NCBI GenBank assembly: GCA_910577475.1
Contig: CAJTLJ010000006.1
Coordinates: 62,001 to 126,000 of the forward strand
Length of the DNA: 64,000 bases
Reading direction: 5' to 3'
Origin: an uncultured Alistipes sp.
Lineage (GTDB): Bacteria > Bacteroidota > Bacteroidia > Bacteroidales > Rikenellaceae
Every line of letters starts with the position of its first letter. Positions within the stretch are counted from its first letter, which is position 1. Below the pieces are notes generated by a model, which was not told the DNA's origin, did no database searches, and saw nothing but the letters and a program-made list of their open reading frames with translations. A program made the translations under genes and the position numbers. Of this stretch, positions 6,844-16,300 are shown in pieces.

Positions 6844-9471
6844 ATGCCGATAGCAGACAAATACGCTCCTTCGGAGATCGAATCCAAGTGGTACGACTAC
6901 TGGATCGAACACCGCCTTTTCCACTCCGAGCCCGACCGGCGCGAACCCTATACCATCGTGATCCCTCCCCCCAATGTGACGGGCATGCTCCACATGGGGC
7001 ACATGCTCAACAATACGCTGCAGGACGTCCTGGTCCGCCGCGCCCGCATGGCCGGCAAGAACGCCTGCTGGGTGCCGGGAACCGACCACGCCTCGATCGC
7101 GACCGAGGCGAAGGTGGTCGCCAAGCTGAAGGCCGAGGGGATCGAGAAGTCGTCGCTCACCCGCGAGGAGTTCCTGTCCCACGCCTGGGCCTGGAAGGAG
7201 CAGTACGGAGGCATGATCCTCAAGCAGCTGCGCAAGCTGGGCGCCTCGTGCGACTGGGAGCGCACCTGCTTCACGATGGACGACGCCCGCACCGAGGGGG
7301 TGCTGAAGGTCTTCTGCGACCTCTACCGCAAGGGCAAGATCTATCGCGGCGTGCGCATGGTGAACTGGGACCCCGCGGCGCAGACCGCCCTCTCGGACGA
7401 GGAGGTGGTGTTCAAGGAGTCGCACGGCAAGCTCTACTACCTGCGCTACAAGGTGGAGGGAAGCGACCGGGTGCTGATTGTCGCCACGACGCGTCCCGAG
7501 ACCATTCTGGGCGATACGGCGCTCTGCGTCAACCCCAACGACCCCCGCTATCGGGATCTGCCGGCCGACGCCCGCGTCATCGTGCCGCTGGTGGGCCGCT
7601 CGATTCCGGTCATCCGCGACGAGTACGTCGATATCGAGTTCGGTACGGGAGCCCTGAAGGTGACCCCGGCGCACGACGTGAACGATTACATGCTGGGTGA
7701 AAAGTACGGGCTGGAGACCATCGACATCTTCAACGACGACGGCACCATCAACGACAAGGTGGGCCTGTACGTCGGCCGGGAGCGCTTCGAGGTGCGCCGC
7801 CTTATCGAAAAGGATCTCGACGAGGCCGGTCTGCTCGAAAGGACCGAGGACTACACCAATAACGTGGGCTACTCGGAGCGCACGGGCGTGGCTATCGAGC
7901 CCAAGCTCTCGATGCAGTGGTTCCTCTCGATGGCCGAGCTGGCCGAACCCGCCACGAAGGCCGTGATGGAGGATGTCATCCGCTTCGTCCCCGAGAAATA
8001 CAAGAATACCTACCGCCACTGGATGGAGAACATCAAGGACTGGTGCATCTCGCGTCAACTGTGGTGGGGCCAGCGCATCCCGGCCTACTACCTGCCCCAG
8101 GGCGGCTATGTGGTGGCCGAGACCCCCGAAGAGGCGCTCGAACTGGCTCGCGAGAAGAGCGGCGACGCATCGTTGCAGCTCGCCGACCTGCGTCAGGACG
8201 AGGATGTGCTGGATACCTGGTTCTCTTCGTGGCTGTGGCCGATCTCGGTCTTCGACGGCATCCGCAATCCCGACAACGCCGAGGTGAACTACTACTATCC
8301 GACCAACGATCTGGTGACCGGTCCCGACATCATCTTCTTCTGGGTGGCCCGCATGATTATGGCCGGTTACGAATATCGCGGCAAGGCCCCCTTCAACCAC
8401 GTCTATTTCACGGGTATCGTCCGGGACAAGCTGGGCCGCAAGATGTCCAAGCAGTTGGGCAATTCGCCCGACCCGCTCGACCTGATCGCCAAGTACGGCG
8501 CCGACGGCATGCGCGTGGCGATGCTGCTCTCCTCGTCGGCCGGCAACGACGTGATGTTCGACGAGGCGCTCTGCGAGCAGGGCCGCAACTTCGGCAACAA
8601 GATCTGGAACGCCTACCGCCTGCTCAATGGCTGGGCCGTGAACGAAACGCTCGCCCGGTCGGAGAACAACCGACTGGCCGCCGAATGGTTCGAGCAGACC
8701 TTCCGCCGCACGCTGCGCGAAGTGGAGGAGGATTTCGCCTCCTACCGCATCTCGGAGGCCTTCATGGCTATCTACAGGCTCTTCTGGGACGACTTCAGCG
8801 GCTGGTACCTCGAGATGGTGAAGCCGGCCTACCAGTCGCCCGCCGATGCCGAGACGCTGGCTGTGACGAAGGGCTTCTTCGACAACCTGCTGCGCCTGCT
8901 GCACCCCTTCATGCCCTTCGTGACCGAGGAGATCTGGCAGGACCTGGCGCCCCGCGCCGCCGGCGAATCGATCATGTACGCTCCGAAGCCTGCCGTGCAG
9001 GAGCCGGACGAGGCGCTGCTGGCCCGCTTCGAGCTGGTTAAGGAGCTGATCTCGGGCGTCCGCAACGTGCGCAAGCAGAAGAACCTGCCCCAGAAGGAGG
9101 AGCTCGTGCTGGAGGTGATCGCTGACGAGAACTGGCCCGCGGAGTTCGCCCCCGTGATCGCTAAAATGGCGAACCTGAAGGAGATTCGTCCGGTGACGGA
9201 GAAGAATCCCGCGGCGGCGGCCCTGCTGGTGAAGACCACGCAGTACTTCGTGCCGCTGGAGGGAAAGATCGACGCCGCGGCCGAGCGTCAGAAGCTGGAG
9301 GCCGACCTGACCTATCTGGAAGGATTCCTCGCGAGCGTGATGAAGAAGCTCTCGAACGAGCGGTTCGTCAGCTCCGCCCCCGAGAAGGTGGTGGCGAATG
9401 AACGGGCCAAGCAGGCCGATGCCGAGGCGAAGATCGCCGCCATCCGGGAGCAGCTGGCCGCATTGAAATAA
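6844..9471 (+). CDS. valS: Valyl-tRNA synthetase
   Basis: 875 residues. It charges tRNA-Val with valine and edits threonine. The class I signature HIGH appears as HMGH in PPNVTGMLHMGHMLN, and KMSKS as KMSKQ in GRKMSKQLGNSPDP. The editing domain lies between them (TTRPETILGDTA, GTGALKVTPAHDVNDY). The C-terminus ends in the valine-specific coiled coil (AAAERQKLEADLTYLEGFLASV). Start MPIADKYAPSEIESKWY fits the family. It is followed by a terminator and then rnhA. Confidence 0.98.
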   Translation: MPIADKYAPSEIESKWYDYWIEHRLFHSEPDRREPYTIVIPPPNVTGMLHMGHMLNNTLQDVLVRRARMAGKNACWVPGTDHASIATEAKVVAKLKAEGIEKSSLTREEFLSHAWAWKEQYGGMILKQLRKLGASCDWERTCFTMDDARTEGVLKVFCDLYRKGKIYRGVRMVNWDPAAQTALSDEEVVFKESHGKLYYLRYKVEGSDRVLIVATTRPETILGDTALCVNPNDPRYRDLPADARVIVPLVGRSIPVIRDEYVDIEFGTGALKVTPAHDVNDYMLGEKYGLETIDIFNDDGTINDKVGLYVGRERFEVRRLIEKDLDEAGLLERTEDYTNNVGYSERTGVAIEPKLSMQWFLSMAELAEPATKAVMEDVIRFVPEKYKNTYRHWMENIKDWCISRQLWWGQRIPAYYLPQGGYVVAETPEEALELAREKSGDASLQLADLRQDEDVLDTWFSSWLWPISVFDGIRNPDNAEVNYYYPTNDLVTGPDIIFFWVARMIMAGYEYRGKAPFNHVYFTGIVRDKLGRKMSKQLGNSPDPLDLIAKYGADGMRVAMLLSSSAGNDVMFDEALCEQGRNFGNKIWNAYRLLNGWAVNETLARSENNRLAAEWFEQTFRRTLREVEEDFASYRISEAFMAIYRLFWDDFSGWYLEMVKPAYQSPADAETLAVTKGFFDNLLRLLHPFMPFVTEEIWQDLAPRAAGESIMYAPKPAVQEPDEALLARFELVKELISGVRNVRKQKNLPQKEELVLEVIADENWPAEFAPVIAKMANLKEIRPVTEKNPAAAALLVKTTQYFVPLEGKIDAAAERQKLEADLTYLEGFLASVMKKLSNERFVSSAPEKVVANERAKQADAEAKIAAIREQLAALK

Positions 9472-9484
9472 ACAGAAACGACAG

Positions 9485-9523
9485 AGCGGGGGAGGGGCCG
9501 GTGCGGTCGCTCCCCGCTTTTTT
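9485..9523 (+). terminator. Rho-independent terminator after valS
   Basis: AGCGGGGGAG pairs with CTCCCCGCT with one bulge around a GC-rich loop, and the stem is followed by six T residues. It lies between the valS stop and the rnhA start. Confidence 0.75.
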
Positions 9524-9537
9524 AACGACGAACGACC

Positions 9538-9996
9538 GTGCAAATTACGATCTATACCGACGGTTCGGCACTGGGAAATCCCGGTCCGGGGGGCTACGGC
9601 GTGGTGCTGTTGGCCGGCCCGCACCGCAAGGAGCTCTCGCAGGGCTACCGTCTGACGACCAACAACCGGATGGAGCTGATGGCGGTCTGCGTGGCGCTCG
9701 AAGCGCTCAAGTTCGAGGGATCGGAGGTAACCATCTACTCCGATTCGCGCTATGTGGTCGATGCCGTGGAGAAGAGATGGGTATTCGGCTGGGTGAAGAA
9801 GAACTTCGTGGGCAAGAAGAACCCCGATCTCTGGATGCGCTTTCTGCGGGTCTACCGCCTGCATCGGGTTCGGTTCGTGTGGGTCAAGGGACACGCCGAG
9901 ACGGTGGAGAACAACCGCTGCGACCAGCTGGCCGTAGCGGCGGCCAACGACCGGGCGCACCTGCTGGAGGATGTCGGTTATCAACCTGAAAATTAA
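9538..9996 (+). CDS. rnhA: Ribonuclease HI
   Basis: 152 residues, full length. It cuts the RNA strand of RNA-DNA hybrids. The four catalytic acidic residues are present: Asp8 in YTDGS, Glu46 in NNRMEL, Asp69 in YSDSRY and Asp129 in NNRCDQLA. The start is a GTG codon, chosen because MQITIYTDGSALGNPGPGG is the standard beginning of the family and no in-frame ATG lies just upstream. The valS terminator precedes it by 14 bases. The PAS gene begins three bases after its stop, so the two are probably co-transcribed. Confidence 0.96.
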   Translation: MQITIYTDGSALGNPGPGGYGVVLLAGPHRKELSQGYRLTTNNRMELMAVCVALEALKFEGSEVTIYSDSRYVVDAVEKRWVFGWVKKNFVGKKNPDLWMRFLRVYRLHRVRFVWVKGHAETVENNRCDQLAVAAANDRAHLLEDVGYQPEN

Positions 9997-9999
9997 AGC

Positions 10000-10341
10000 A
10001 TGATGGAACAGTTCAGCTGGTACGAGGACATGAATTGCGCCGTGACGGTGTGCGACACCGAGGGCGTGATCGTTTATCAGAACAAGGCGGCACGCGAGCT
10101 CTACGCCAAGCGCGGCAACCTGATCGGGCAGAATCTTTTCGGCTGCCACAACGAACATTCGCAGGCCATCATCCGCCGCCTGCTGGCCGAGGGTTCGACC
10201 AACGCCTATACGATCGAGAAGAAGGGGGTGAAGAAGGTGATCTACCAGACAGCCTGGCGCCGTGCGGACGGTTCGGTCGGCGGTCTGGTCGAGATCTCGA
10301 TGATCGTCCCCGATCCGATGCCCCACTTCGTGCGGGAGTAG
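10000..10341 (+). CDS. Small single-domain PAS protein
   Basis: 113 residues forming one PAS domain and nothing else: AVTVCDTEGVIVYQNKAARELY at the start of the fold, LIGQNLFGCHNEHSQ in the middle and WRRADGSVGGLVEISMIV at the end. PAS domains bind small ligands or cofactors or mediate protein contacts, and no output domain is attached, so it would act through a partner. The Cys and His in GCHNEHS could be part of a ligand site, but that is a guess. It starts three bases after rnhA. The next gene converges from the other strand. Confidence 0.8.
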   Translation: MMEQFSWYEDMNCAVTVCDTEGVIVYQNKAARELYAKRGNLIGQNLFGCHNEHSQAIIRRLLAEGSTNAYTIEKKGVKKVIYQTAWRRADGSVGGLVEISMIVPDPMPHFVRE

Positions 10342-10401
10342 CGGTCGGGGACACGACCTGTTGTCCATTGTGTCGTTTCTCGCTTTACACGACATCGACT
10401 C

Positions 10402-10593
10402 TGTCACCCCGTGCGACGCGCAACGGAGTCGAGAGGTTCCGAGAGTCGTGTCATCGAGGGGGACGTACGAGTCGCACCTCCGTAAGACACCGGCTTTGTC
10501 CGGATGGAAGCCTTGCGGCTACCGCATGGTGTGCGTCCGGTTATGTCGGGATGTTTCGACTGCGGGGCTTGCGCCCCTCCGCTCAACATGACA
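10402..10593. repeat. TGTCA...TGACA palindromic intergenic repeat (192 bases)
   Basis: The element begins TGTCACCCCGTGCGACG and ends CCGCTCAACATGACA. The right end read in reverse begins TGTCATGTTGAGCGGAGG, which is the same terminal motif as the units at 35775-36207. The arms are imperfect inverted repeats with internal hairpins (GGGGCTTGCGCCCC). It fills most of the gap between the convergent PAS and radical SAM genes. Short open frames inside it are not credible genes. Confidence 0.75.
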
Positions 10594-10635
10594 GAGGGTA
10601 GGCAATCGTGAATCGAAAATCGTGCATCCGGCCGG

Positions 10636-11895
10636 TCAATATCCCATTCGCTGCCGGGCCCAGAGCATGACCCGGGCGGGCGGCTGTTTGGCGCGCAGCA
10701 AGTCGGCCATGTAGCGCATGTAGGGTTCGGCGTGGCGGAAGAAGGCCTTGTACCCTTCGCAGAGGGCGTTGAGGTGCTCCTCGCCGGCGGCCGTGCGGTC
10801 GAAGCGGTGCTTCGGGCATTCGCCCCGGCAGGCGAAATAGTAGCGGCACTTGATGCACTCGTCGGGCAGCCGGTTGTGCTTCGCGGCTCCGAAATCGGCC
10901 TGCCGGCGCGATGCGAAGGCCTTCAGCAGGGTGGTGTCGGTGAGGTTGCCCAGCCGGTACTCGGGGTAGACGAAGTGGTCGCACGAGTAGATGTCGCCGT
11001 TGTGCTCCACGACCAGCGAATCGCCGCAGGTGTCGCAGAAGGCGCACAGGGCCGGCCGGACGCCGTACCACTGGGCCAGCGCGACGTCGAAGAGCTGGAC
11101 GTAGCAGCGTCCGACATCGTTCACGATCCACTCGTCGAAGATGTCGCACATGAAGTCGCCGAAGGCGCGGGGCGACACGGACCACTCGCCCAGCGTGCTT
11201 CCCGGGGTGTGGGGCGGTACGATGTGGGGACGCGAGCCGGGCGTTTCCCGGCAGGTGTACTCCACGACGGGCATGAACTGCATGAAGCGGCTGCCGATGG
11301 ATTTCAGGAAGAGGTAGACTTCGCGGCCGCGTCCCTCGCTCAGTCGGTTGACGGTGGACATGGTGTTGAACTCCACGCCGGTGCGCCGCATGAGCTCGAT
11401 GGCCTGCATCACCCGTCCGAAGGTGGGGCGTCCCCCCTTGTCCAGCCGGTTGCCGTCGTGGATCGACTGCGGGCCGTCTATCGACACGCCGACCAGGAAA
11501 TTGTGTTCCTTCAGAAAGTCGCACCACTCCCGGTCGATCAGGGTGGCGTTGGTCTGCAGCGAATTCTCGATCCGTTTCCCGCAGGCGTATTTCCGCTGGA
11601 GGGCGACGGCCCGGCGATAGAAGTCGAGACCGGCCAGCATGGGCTCGCCGCCGTGCCAGGTGAAGGTCACCGTGTCGACGCGGTTGCCCTCGATATACTG
11701 ACGGATGTAGCTCTCCAGCAGTTCGTCGCTCATCCGGGGTTCGCGGCCGCCGTAGATGGACTCCTTGTCGAGATAGTAGCAGTATTTGCAGTCGAGGTTG
11801 CAGGCCGAGCCTACGGGCTTGACCATCGTCCCGAATGCCCGGGGGAGCTGGCGCTTGAGAATTTCGTCGTATGTCAGATAGGGTTCGTGTGCCAT
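10636..11895 (-). CDS. Anaerobic sulfatase-maturating radical SAM enzyme
   Basis: 419 residues. The radical SAM cluster motif is Cys32, Cys36 and Cys39 in ACNLDCKYCY. The SPASM region towards the C-terminus carries the auxiliary-cluster cysteines (CAFCDTCGDS, YSCDHFVYPEYRLGN, CIKCRYYFACRGECPKHRF). These match anSME enzymes, which oxidise a Cys or Ser of sulfatases to formylglycine in the cytoplasm. No sulfatase gene is in the window, so its targets lie elsewhere. Other SPASM maturases are possible, but the match to anSME is close throughout. A weak -7-like box (TACTTTAG, minus strand, about 11917-11924) lies just upstream. Confidence 0.92.
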   Translation of the reverse strand: MAHEPYLTYDEILKRQLPRAFGTMVKPVGSACNLDCKYCYYLDKESIYGGREPRMSDELLESYIRQYIEGNRVDTVTFTWHGGEPMLAGLDFYRRAVALQRKYACGKRIENSLQTNATLIDREWCDFLKEHNFLVGVSIDGPQSIHDGNRLDKGGRPTFGRVMQAIELMRRTGVEFNTMSTVNRLSEGRGREVYLFLKSIGSRFMQFMPVVEYTCRETPGSRPHIVPPHTPGSTLGEWSVSPRAFGDFMCDIFDEWIVNDVGRCYVQLFDVALAQWYGVRPALCAFCDTCGDSLVVEHNGDIYSCDHFVYPEYRLGNLTDTTLLKAFASRRQADFGAAKHNRLPDECIKCRYYFACRGECPKHRFDRTAAGEEHLNALCEGYKAFFRHAEPYMRYMADLLRAKQPPARVMLWARQRMGY

Positions 11896-11969
11896 GTTCG
11901 AAAATGAATCTTTCGGCTAAAGTAGGGAAAAAGGTCGGAAAATGCAAATCCGCGGCGCAGCCTCTCCCG

Positions 11970-12743
11970 TCAGCTGAATTTTACCGGAATCGTGTAGCGT
12001 ATCCGGACGGGTACTCCGTCTTCCGTAGCGGGGGGCCAGCGAGGCGAGCGTCTCAACACGGCGTCGACGGCCCTGGAGAGCAGCTCGTGGGGCGACTTCA
12101 GAATCCGGACCTCCGTCAGGCGTCCCTCTTTGTCGATGACGAACTGCGCGATGACCTGCCCTTTGATGTTTTGTTGCGCTGCCTCCGCGGGGTATTGGAG
12201 CGTCCGGCTCACCCAGAGCGAAAAATCCCGGAGCGTTCCGCCCTGAAATTTCGCATTGTCGATGTCGGACGGCATCTCCGGATAGGCTTCGGCGAGGCGG
12301 GTCTCGATCTCCGCTTCGTCCAGCCCTTCGGACCGCAACTGCCACAGCATGGCCTCCTTGGGGTTTTTCCAGATGCCGAGCCCCTGCGAGAGGAGAAAAG
12401 CCATCGTTTGCTGGGCATCCCGATGCCCCTGTTCGGCCGCTTCCCGATACGCCGCCACCGCCGCCTGGCAGTCCGGCTTTATGCCGCGTCCGTTCATCAG
12501 GCATTCGCCCATCAGGAACTGCGCCTCCGCATCTCCCAGCCGGGCCGCCTGTTGCAGGTACCTTACCGCTTTCTTATCATTTTGTTCGACCTCCCGGCCC
12601 TCCAGATAGAGGGTGCCCAGCCGGGTCATGGCCTCGGCGTCGCCCGCTTTTGCCCGGGCCGTCAGCCCGGCAGGCGGTTCGTCCGCCCGGGCCGCGAGGG
12701 CGGCGCACAGCAGCGGGATCAGAAGCAAGGATCGGATATGCAT
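11970..12743 (-). CDS. Periplasmic Sel1-repeat protein with C-terminal TonB domain
   Basis: 257 residues. A signal peptide (MHIRSLLLIPLLCAALAARA, then DEPP) is followed by Sel1-like repeats at about residues 25-140 (GDAEAMTRLGTLYLEGREV, GDAEAQFLMGECLMNGRGI, GHRDAQQTMAFLLSQGLGI), and by a TonB C-terminal domain at about 175-257 (LQYPAEAAQQNIKGQVIAQF). TonB normally links the inner membrane ExbB-ExbD motor to outer-membrane receptors, but this protein has no lasting membrane anchor if the signal is cleaved. It may bind receptors or act as a scaffold. It lies downstream of dCMP deaminase, beyond a terminator. Confidence 0.85.
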   Translation of the reverse strand: MHIRSLLLIPLLCAALAARADEPPAGLTARAKAGDAEAMTRLGTLYLEGREVEQNDKKAVRYLQQAARLGDAEAQFLMGECLMNGRGIKPDCQAAVAAYREAAEQGHRDAQQTMAFLLSQGLGIWKNPKEAMLWQLRSEGLDEAEIETRLAEAYPEMPSDIDNAKFQGGTLRDFSLWVSRTLQYPAEAAQQNIKGQVIAQFVIDKEGRLTEVRILKSPHELLSRAVDAVLRRSPRWPPATEDGVPVRIRYTIPVKFS

Positions 12744-12775
12744 GGTCGGATGCTCTTTACGGAAAGCAAGATACG

Positions 12776-12815
12776 AAAAAAGAGGGAAATCCGCATGCTT
12801 TCCCTCCCTTTTTTT
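12776..12815 (-). terminator. Terminator between dCMP deaminase and the Sel1/TonB gene
   Basis: GAGGGAAA and TTTCCCTC form a hairpin with a nine-base loop. On the minus strand it is followed by six T residues, and on the plus strand by seven, so it could work both ways. Confidence 0.75.
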
Positions 12816-12825
12816 CGTGTGCGGA

Positions 12826-13257
12826 TTACTCCACCGCTTCGCGGACGCACTCGATGCCCACGCGGCGCATCAGGTCCAGCCCCTCCTCCGAGCGGTACTC
12901 GTCGCTGTAGACCACGCGGCGGATACCCGCCTGAATGATGAGCTTGGCGCACTCGATGCAGGGCGCGGCCGTGATATAGAGGGTCGATCCGTCGCAGTTG
13001 TTGGCCGACTTGGCGACCTTCGTGATGGCGTTGGCCTCGGCGTGGAGCACGTAGCTCTTCGTGTGCCCGTCGGCATCCTCGCAGACGTTCTCGAAGCCCG
13101 ACGGCGTGCCGTTATAGCCGTCGGAGATAATCATCTTGTCCTTGACGATCAGCGCTCCCACCTTGCGGCGCACACAGTAGGAGTTCTCGGCCCAGATGCG
13201 GGCCATCTGCAGGTAGCGCCGGTCGAGCTGACGCTGCTTCTCCTCTTCGTAACCCAT
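12826..13257 (-). CDS. dCMP deaminase family protein
   Basis: 143 residues. It is a zinc-dependent cytidine deaminase fold protein: His72 and Glu74 in LHAEANAI, and Cys100 and Cys103 in AAPCIECAK, are the zinc ligands and proton shuttle. The extra motif GYNGTPSGFENVCED is the dCMP/ComEB type. It converts dCMP to dUMP, feeding thymidylate synthesis. It follows secA by 50 bases on the same strand and ends at a terminator. Confidence 0.93.
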   Translation of the reverse strand: MGYEEEKQRQLDRRYLQMARIWAENSYCVRRKVGALIVKDKMIISDGYNGTPSGFENVCEDADGHTKSYVLHAEANAITKVAKSANNCDGSTLYITAAPCIECAKLIIQAGIRRVVYSDEYRSEEGLDLMRRVGIECVREAVE

Positions 13258-13307
13258 TCGGTCAGTCGTTTAAGGCCGCCCGGACCTGCCGGCCCGGGCG
13301 ACGCCGG

Positions 13308-16300
13308 TTAGATTCCTTTTCCGTGACAGTTCTTGTACTTCTTGCCCGAACCGCAGGGGCATGGGTCGTTGCGGCCCACCTTCTTCTCCGCGTGCAGCGG
13401 CATGGGCTTCTGCTTCTCCGCCTGGCCGGCCTGTGCGGCGGCCTGCATGCGCGAAGCCTGCAACTTGTTCACGTCCACCTTGGCGCGCTGCTGTTGCTGA
13501 CGCTGCACGGCCTCGGGATTGTTCTCGCGAACGGGTATGTAGGCGCGGTCGAGCACCGAGAGAATCTGCCGGTTGATCTTTTCGAGCATCTTCGAGAAGA
13601 GCCCGAACGACTCGAACTTGTAGATCAGCAGCGGGTCCTTCTGCTCGTAGGTGGCGTTCTGCACGCTCTGGCGCAGGTCGTCCATCTCGCGCAGGTGCTC
13701 CCTCCAGGCGTCGTCGATGGTGGTGAACATCACCACCTTGGCGAAGACCTTGTAGATCTCGGCCCCGTCCGTCTCCTGACAGCGGCGCAGGTTGACCGGC
13801 ACGTTGTAGCCCAGATGGCCGTCCGTAAGCGGGAAATAGATGTTGCCGTCCAGCTGCTCCTTGCGCTCCTCGTAGATGCGCTCCATCACGGGGCGAACCG
13901 TGTCGGCCACCGCTTTGGCGCGTCGGGCGTAGAGCTCCTGCAGATCCTTGACGATCCACTCCGCCAGCTCGGCGGGTTTCGCCTTGGCATATGCCTCGGC
14001 CCCGAACGACGGCTCGACGGCCACCTCGCGGATCAGCTCGAAGCGGAAATCCTCGAATTCGATGCCGCCGTGCTGCTCGACGAAGAGTTCGGCGTAGTCG
14101 TAGAGGATGTTGTTCAGGTCGATCTCGATCCGCTCGCCGTAGAGGGCGTGGCGGCGGCGGGTGTAGATCACCTCGCGCTGCGAGTTCATCACGTCGTCGT
14201 ACTCCAGCAGCCGCTTGCGGATGCCGAAATTGTTCTCCTCGACCTTCTTCTGGGCTCGCTCGATGGCGTTCGAGAGCATCTTGGCCTGCAACGCTTCGCC
14301 CTCCTCGTGCCCCATGCGGTCCATGGCCGCGGCGATGCGCGACGCACCGAACAGACGCATCAGGTCGTCCTCGAGCGACACGAAGAACTGCGACGATCCC
14401 GGGTCGCCCTGACGGCCGGCGCGGCCGCGCAACTGGCGGTCGACGCGGCGGCTCTCGTGGCGCTCCGTGCCGATGATAGCCAGACCGCCCGCCTTTTTCA
14501 CCTCCTCGGTGAGCTTGATGTCGGTACCGCGGCCCGCCATGTTGGTGGCGATGGTCACCTGGCCCGGCCGTCCGGCCTCGGCCACGACCTGGGCCTCCAG
14601 CTGGTGCTGTTTGGCATTCAGTACGTTATGCTTGATGCCGCGCAACTTCAGCATGCGGCTCAACAGCTCCGAAATCTCGACCGACGTGGTGCCGACCAGC
14701 ACGGGACGGCCCGCCTTCACCAGCTCGGCCACCTCGTTGATGACGGCATTGTATTTCTCGCGCTTGGTCTTGTAGACCAGATCGGGGCGGTCGTCGCGCT
14801 GCACGGGGCGGTTCGTGGGAATCACCACGACGTCCAGCTTGTAGATGGACCAGAACTCCGATGCCTCCGTCTCGGCCGTACCGGTCATGCCGGCCAGCTT
14901 GTGATACATGCGGAAGTAGTTCTGCAGGGTGATGGTGGCGAAGGTCTGCGTGGCGGCCTCGACCTTCACGTGCTCCTTGGCCTCGATGGCCTGGTGCAGG
15001 CCGTCCGAGTAGCGGCGGCCGTCGAGAATACGGCCCGTCTGCTCGTCGACGATCTTCACCTTGTTGTCCATCACGACGTACTCGGTGTCCTTCTCGAACA
15101 TCGAGTAGGCCTTCAGCAGCTGGTTCACCGTGTGCACGCGCTCGGACTTGATGGCGTAGTCGTTGATGACGGCATCGCGCTTCTGCACCTTCTCCTCGAC
15201 CGTGAGGCCGGTCTGCTTCTCCAGCTCGGCCACCTCGGCGCCGATGTCGGGCAGCACGAAGAAGCCGTCCTCGTCGAAGTAGCGCGACAGCGCCTCGTGG
15301 CCCTTGTCGGTGAGCTCCACCGAGTTCATCTTCTCGTCGATGACGAAGAAGAGGTCGTCCGTGATCTCGGGCATGCGGCGGTTGTTGTCGGCCATGTAGA
15401 CGTTCTCGGTCTTCTGCATCTGCACCTTCACGCCGGGCTCGGAGAGGAACTTGATCAGCGGCTTGTATTTCGGCAGACCCTTGTGGGCGCGGTACATCTT
15501 GATGCCGCCCTCCTCGTTTTTGCCTTCGGACATCAGCTGACGGGCTTCGGCCACGAGATTCGTCACCAGATTCTTCTGGAGGTTGTAGAGGTTTTCGATC
15601 GCCGGACGATACTGCTCGAAGAGCTGGTCGTCGCCCTTCGGTACGGGGCCCGAGATGATGAGCGGCGTCCGGGCGTCGTCGATCAATACCGAGTCCACCT
15701 CGTCGACGATGGCGTAGTGGTGCTTGCGCTGCACCAGGTCCTTCGGAGAGGAGGCCATGTTGTCGCGCAGGTAGTCGAAACCGTATTCGTTGTTGGTGCC
15801 GAAGGTGATGTCGGCCATGTAGGCGCGGCGGCGGGCTTCGGAGTTGGGCTGGTGCTTGTCGATGCAGTCCACCGACAGCCCGTGGAACTGATACATGGGG
15901 CCCATCCACTCGGAGTCGCGCTTAGCCAGGTAGTCGTTCACCGTCACCAGGTGGACGCCCTTGCGGGCCAGCGCATTCAGGAAGACGGGCAGCGTGGCTA
16001 CCAGCGTCTTGCCTTCGCCCGTCGCCATCTCGGCGATCTTGCCCTTGTGCAGCACCACGCCGCCGAAGAGCTGCACGTCGTAGTGGATCATGTCCCACTT
16101 CAGATCGTTGCCGCCGGCGAGCCAGTGGGTGGCGTATACGGCCTTGTCGCCCTCGATGGTGACGAAATCCTTCTCGGCGGCCAGGTCGCGGTCGAAATCG
16201 TTGGCCGTCACCACCACGGTCTCGTTCTGTGCGAAGCGGCGGGCCGTATCCTTCATGATGGCGAACGCCTCGGGCAGGATCTCGTCCAGCTGCTCCTCGA

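Noticed and set aside
6778..10407. A very long minus-strand frame opposite valS and rnhA
   Set aside because: It is antisense to two enzymes with full catalytic motifs, and it is composed of His, Leu, Gly and Arg-rich low-complexity sequence typical of a shadow in GC-rich DNA.
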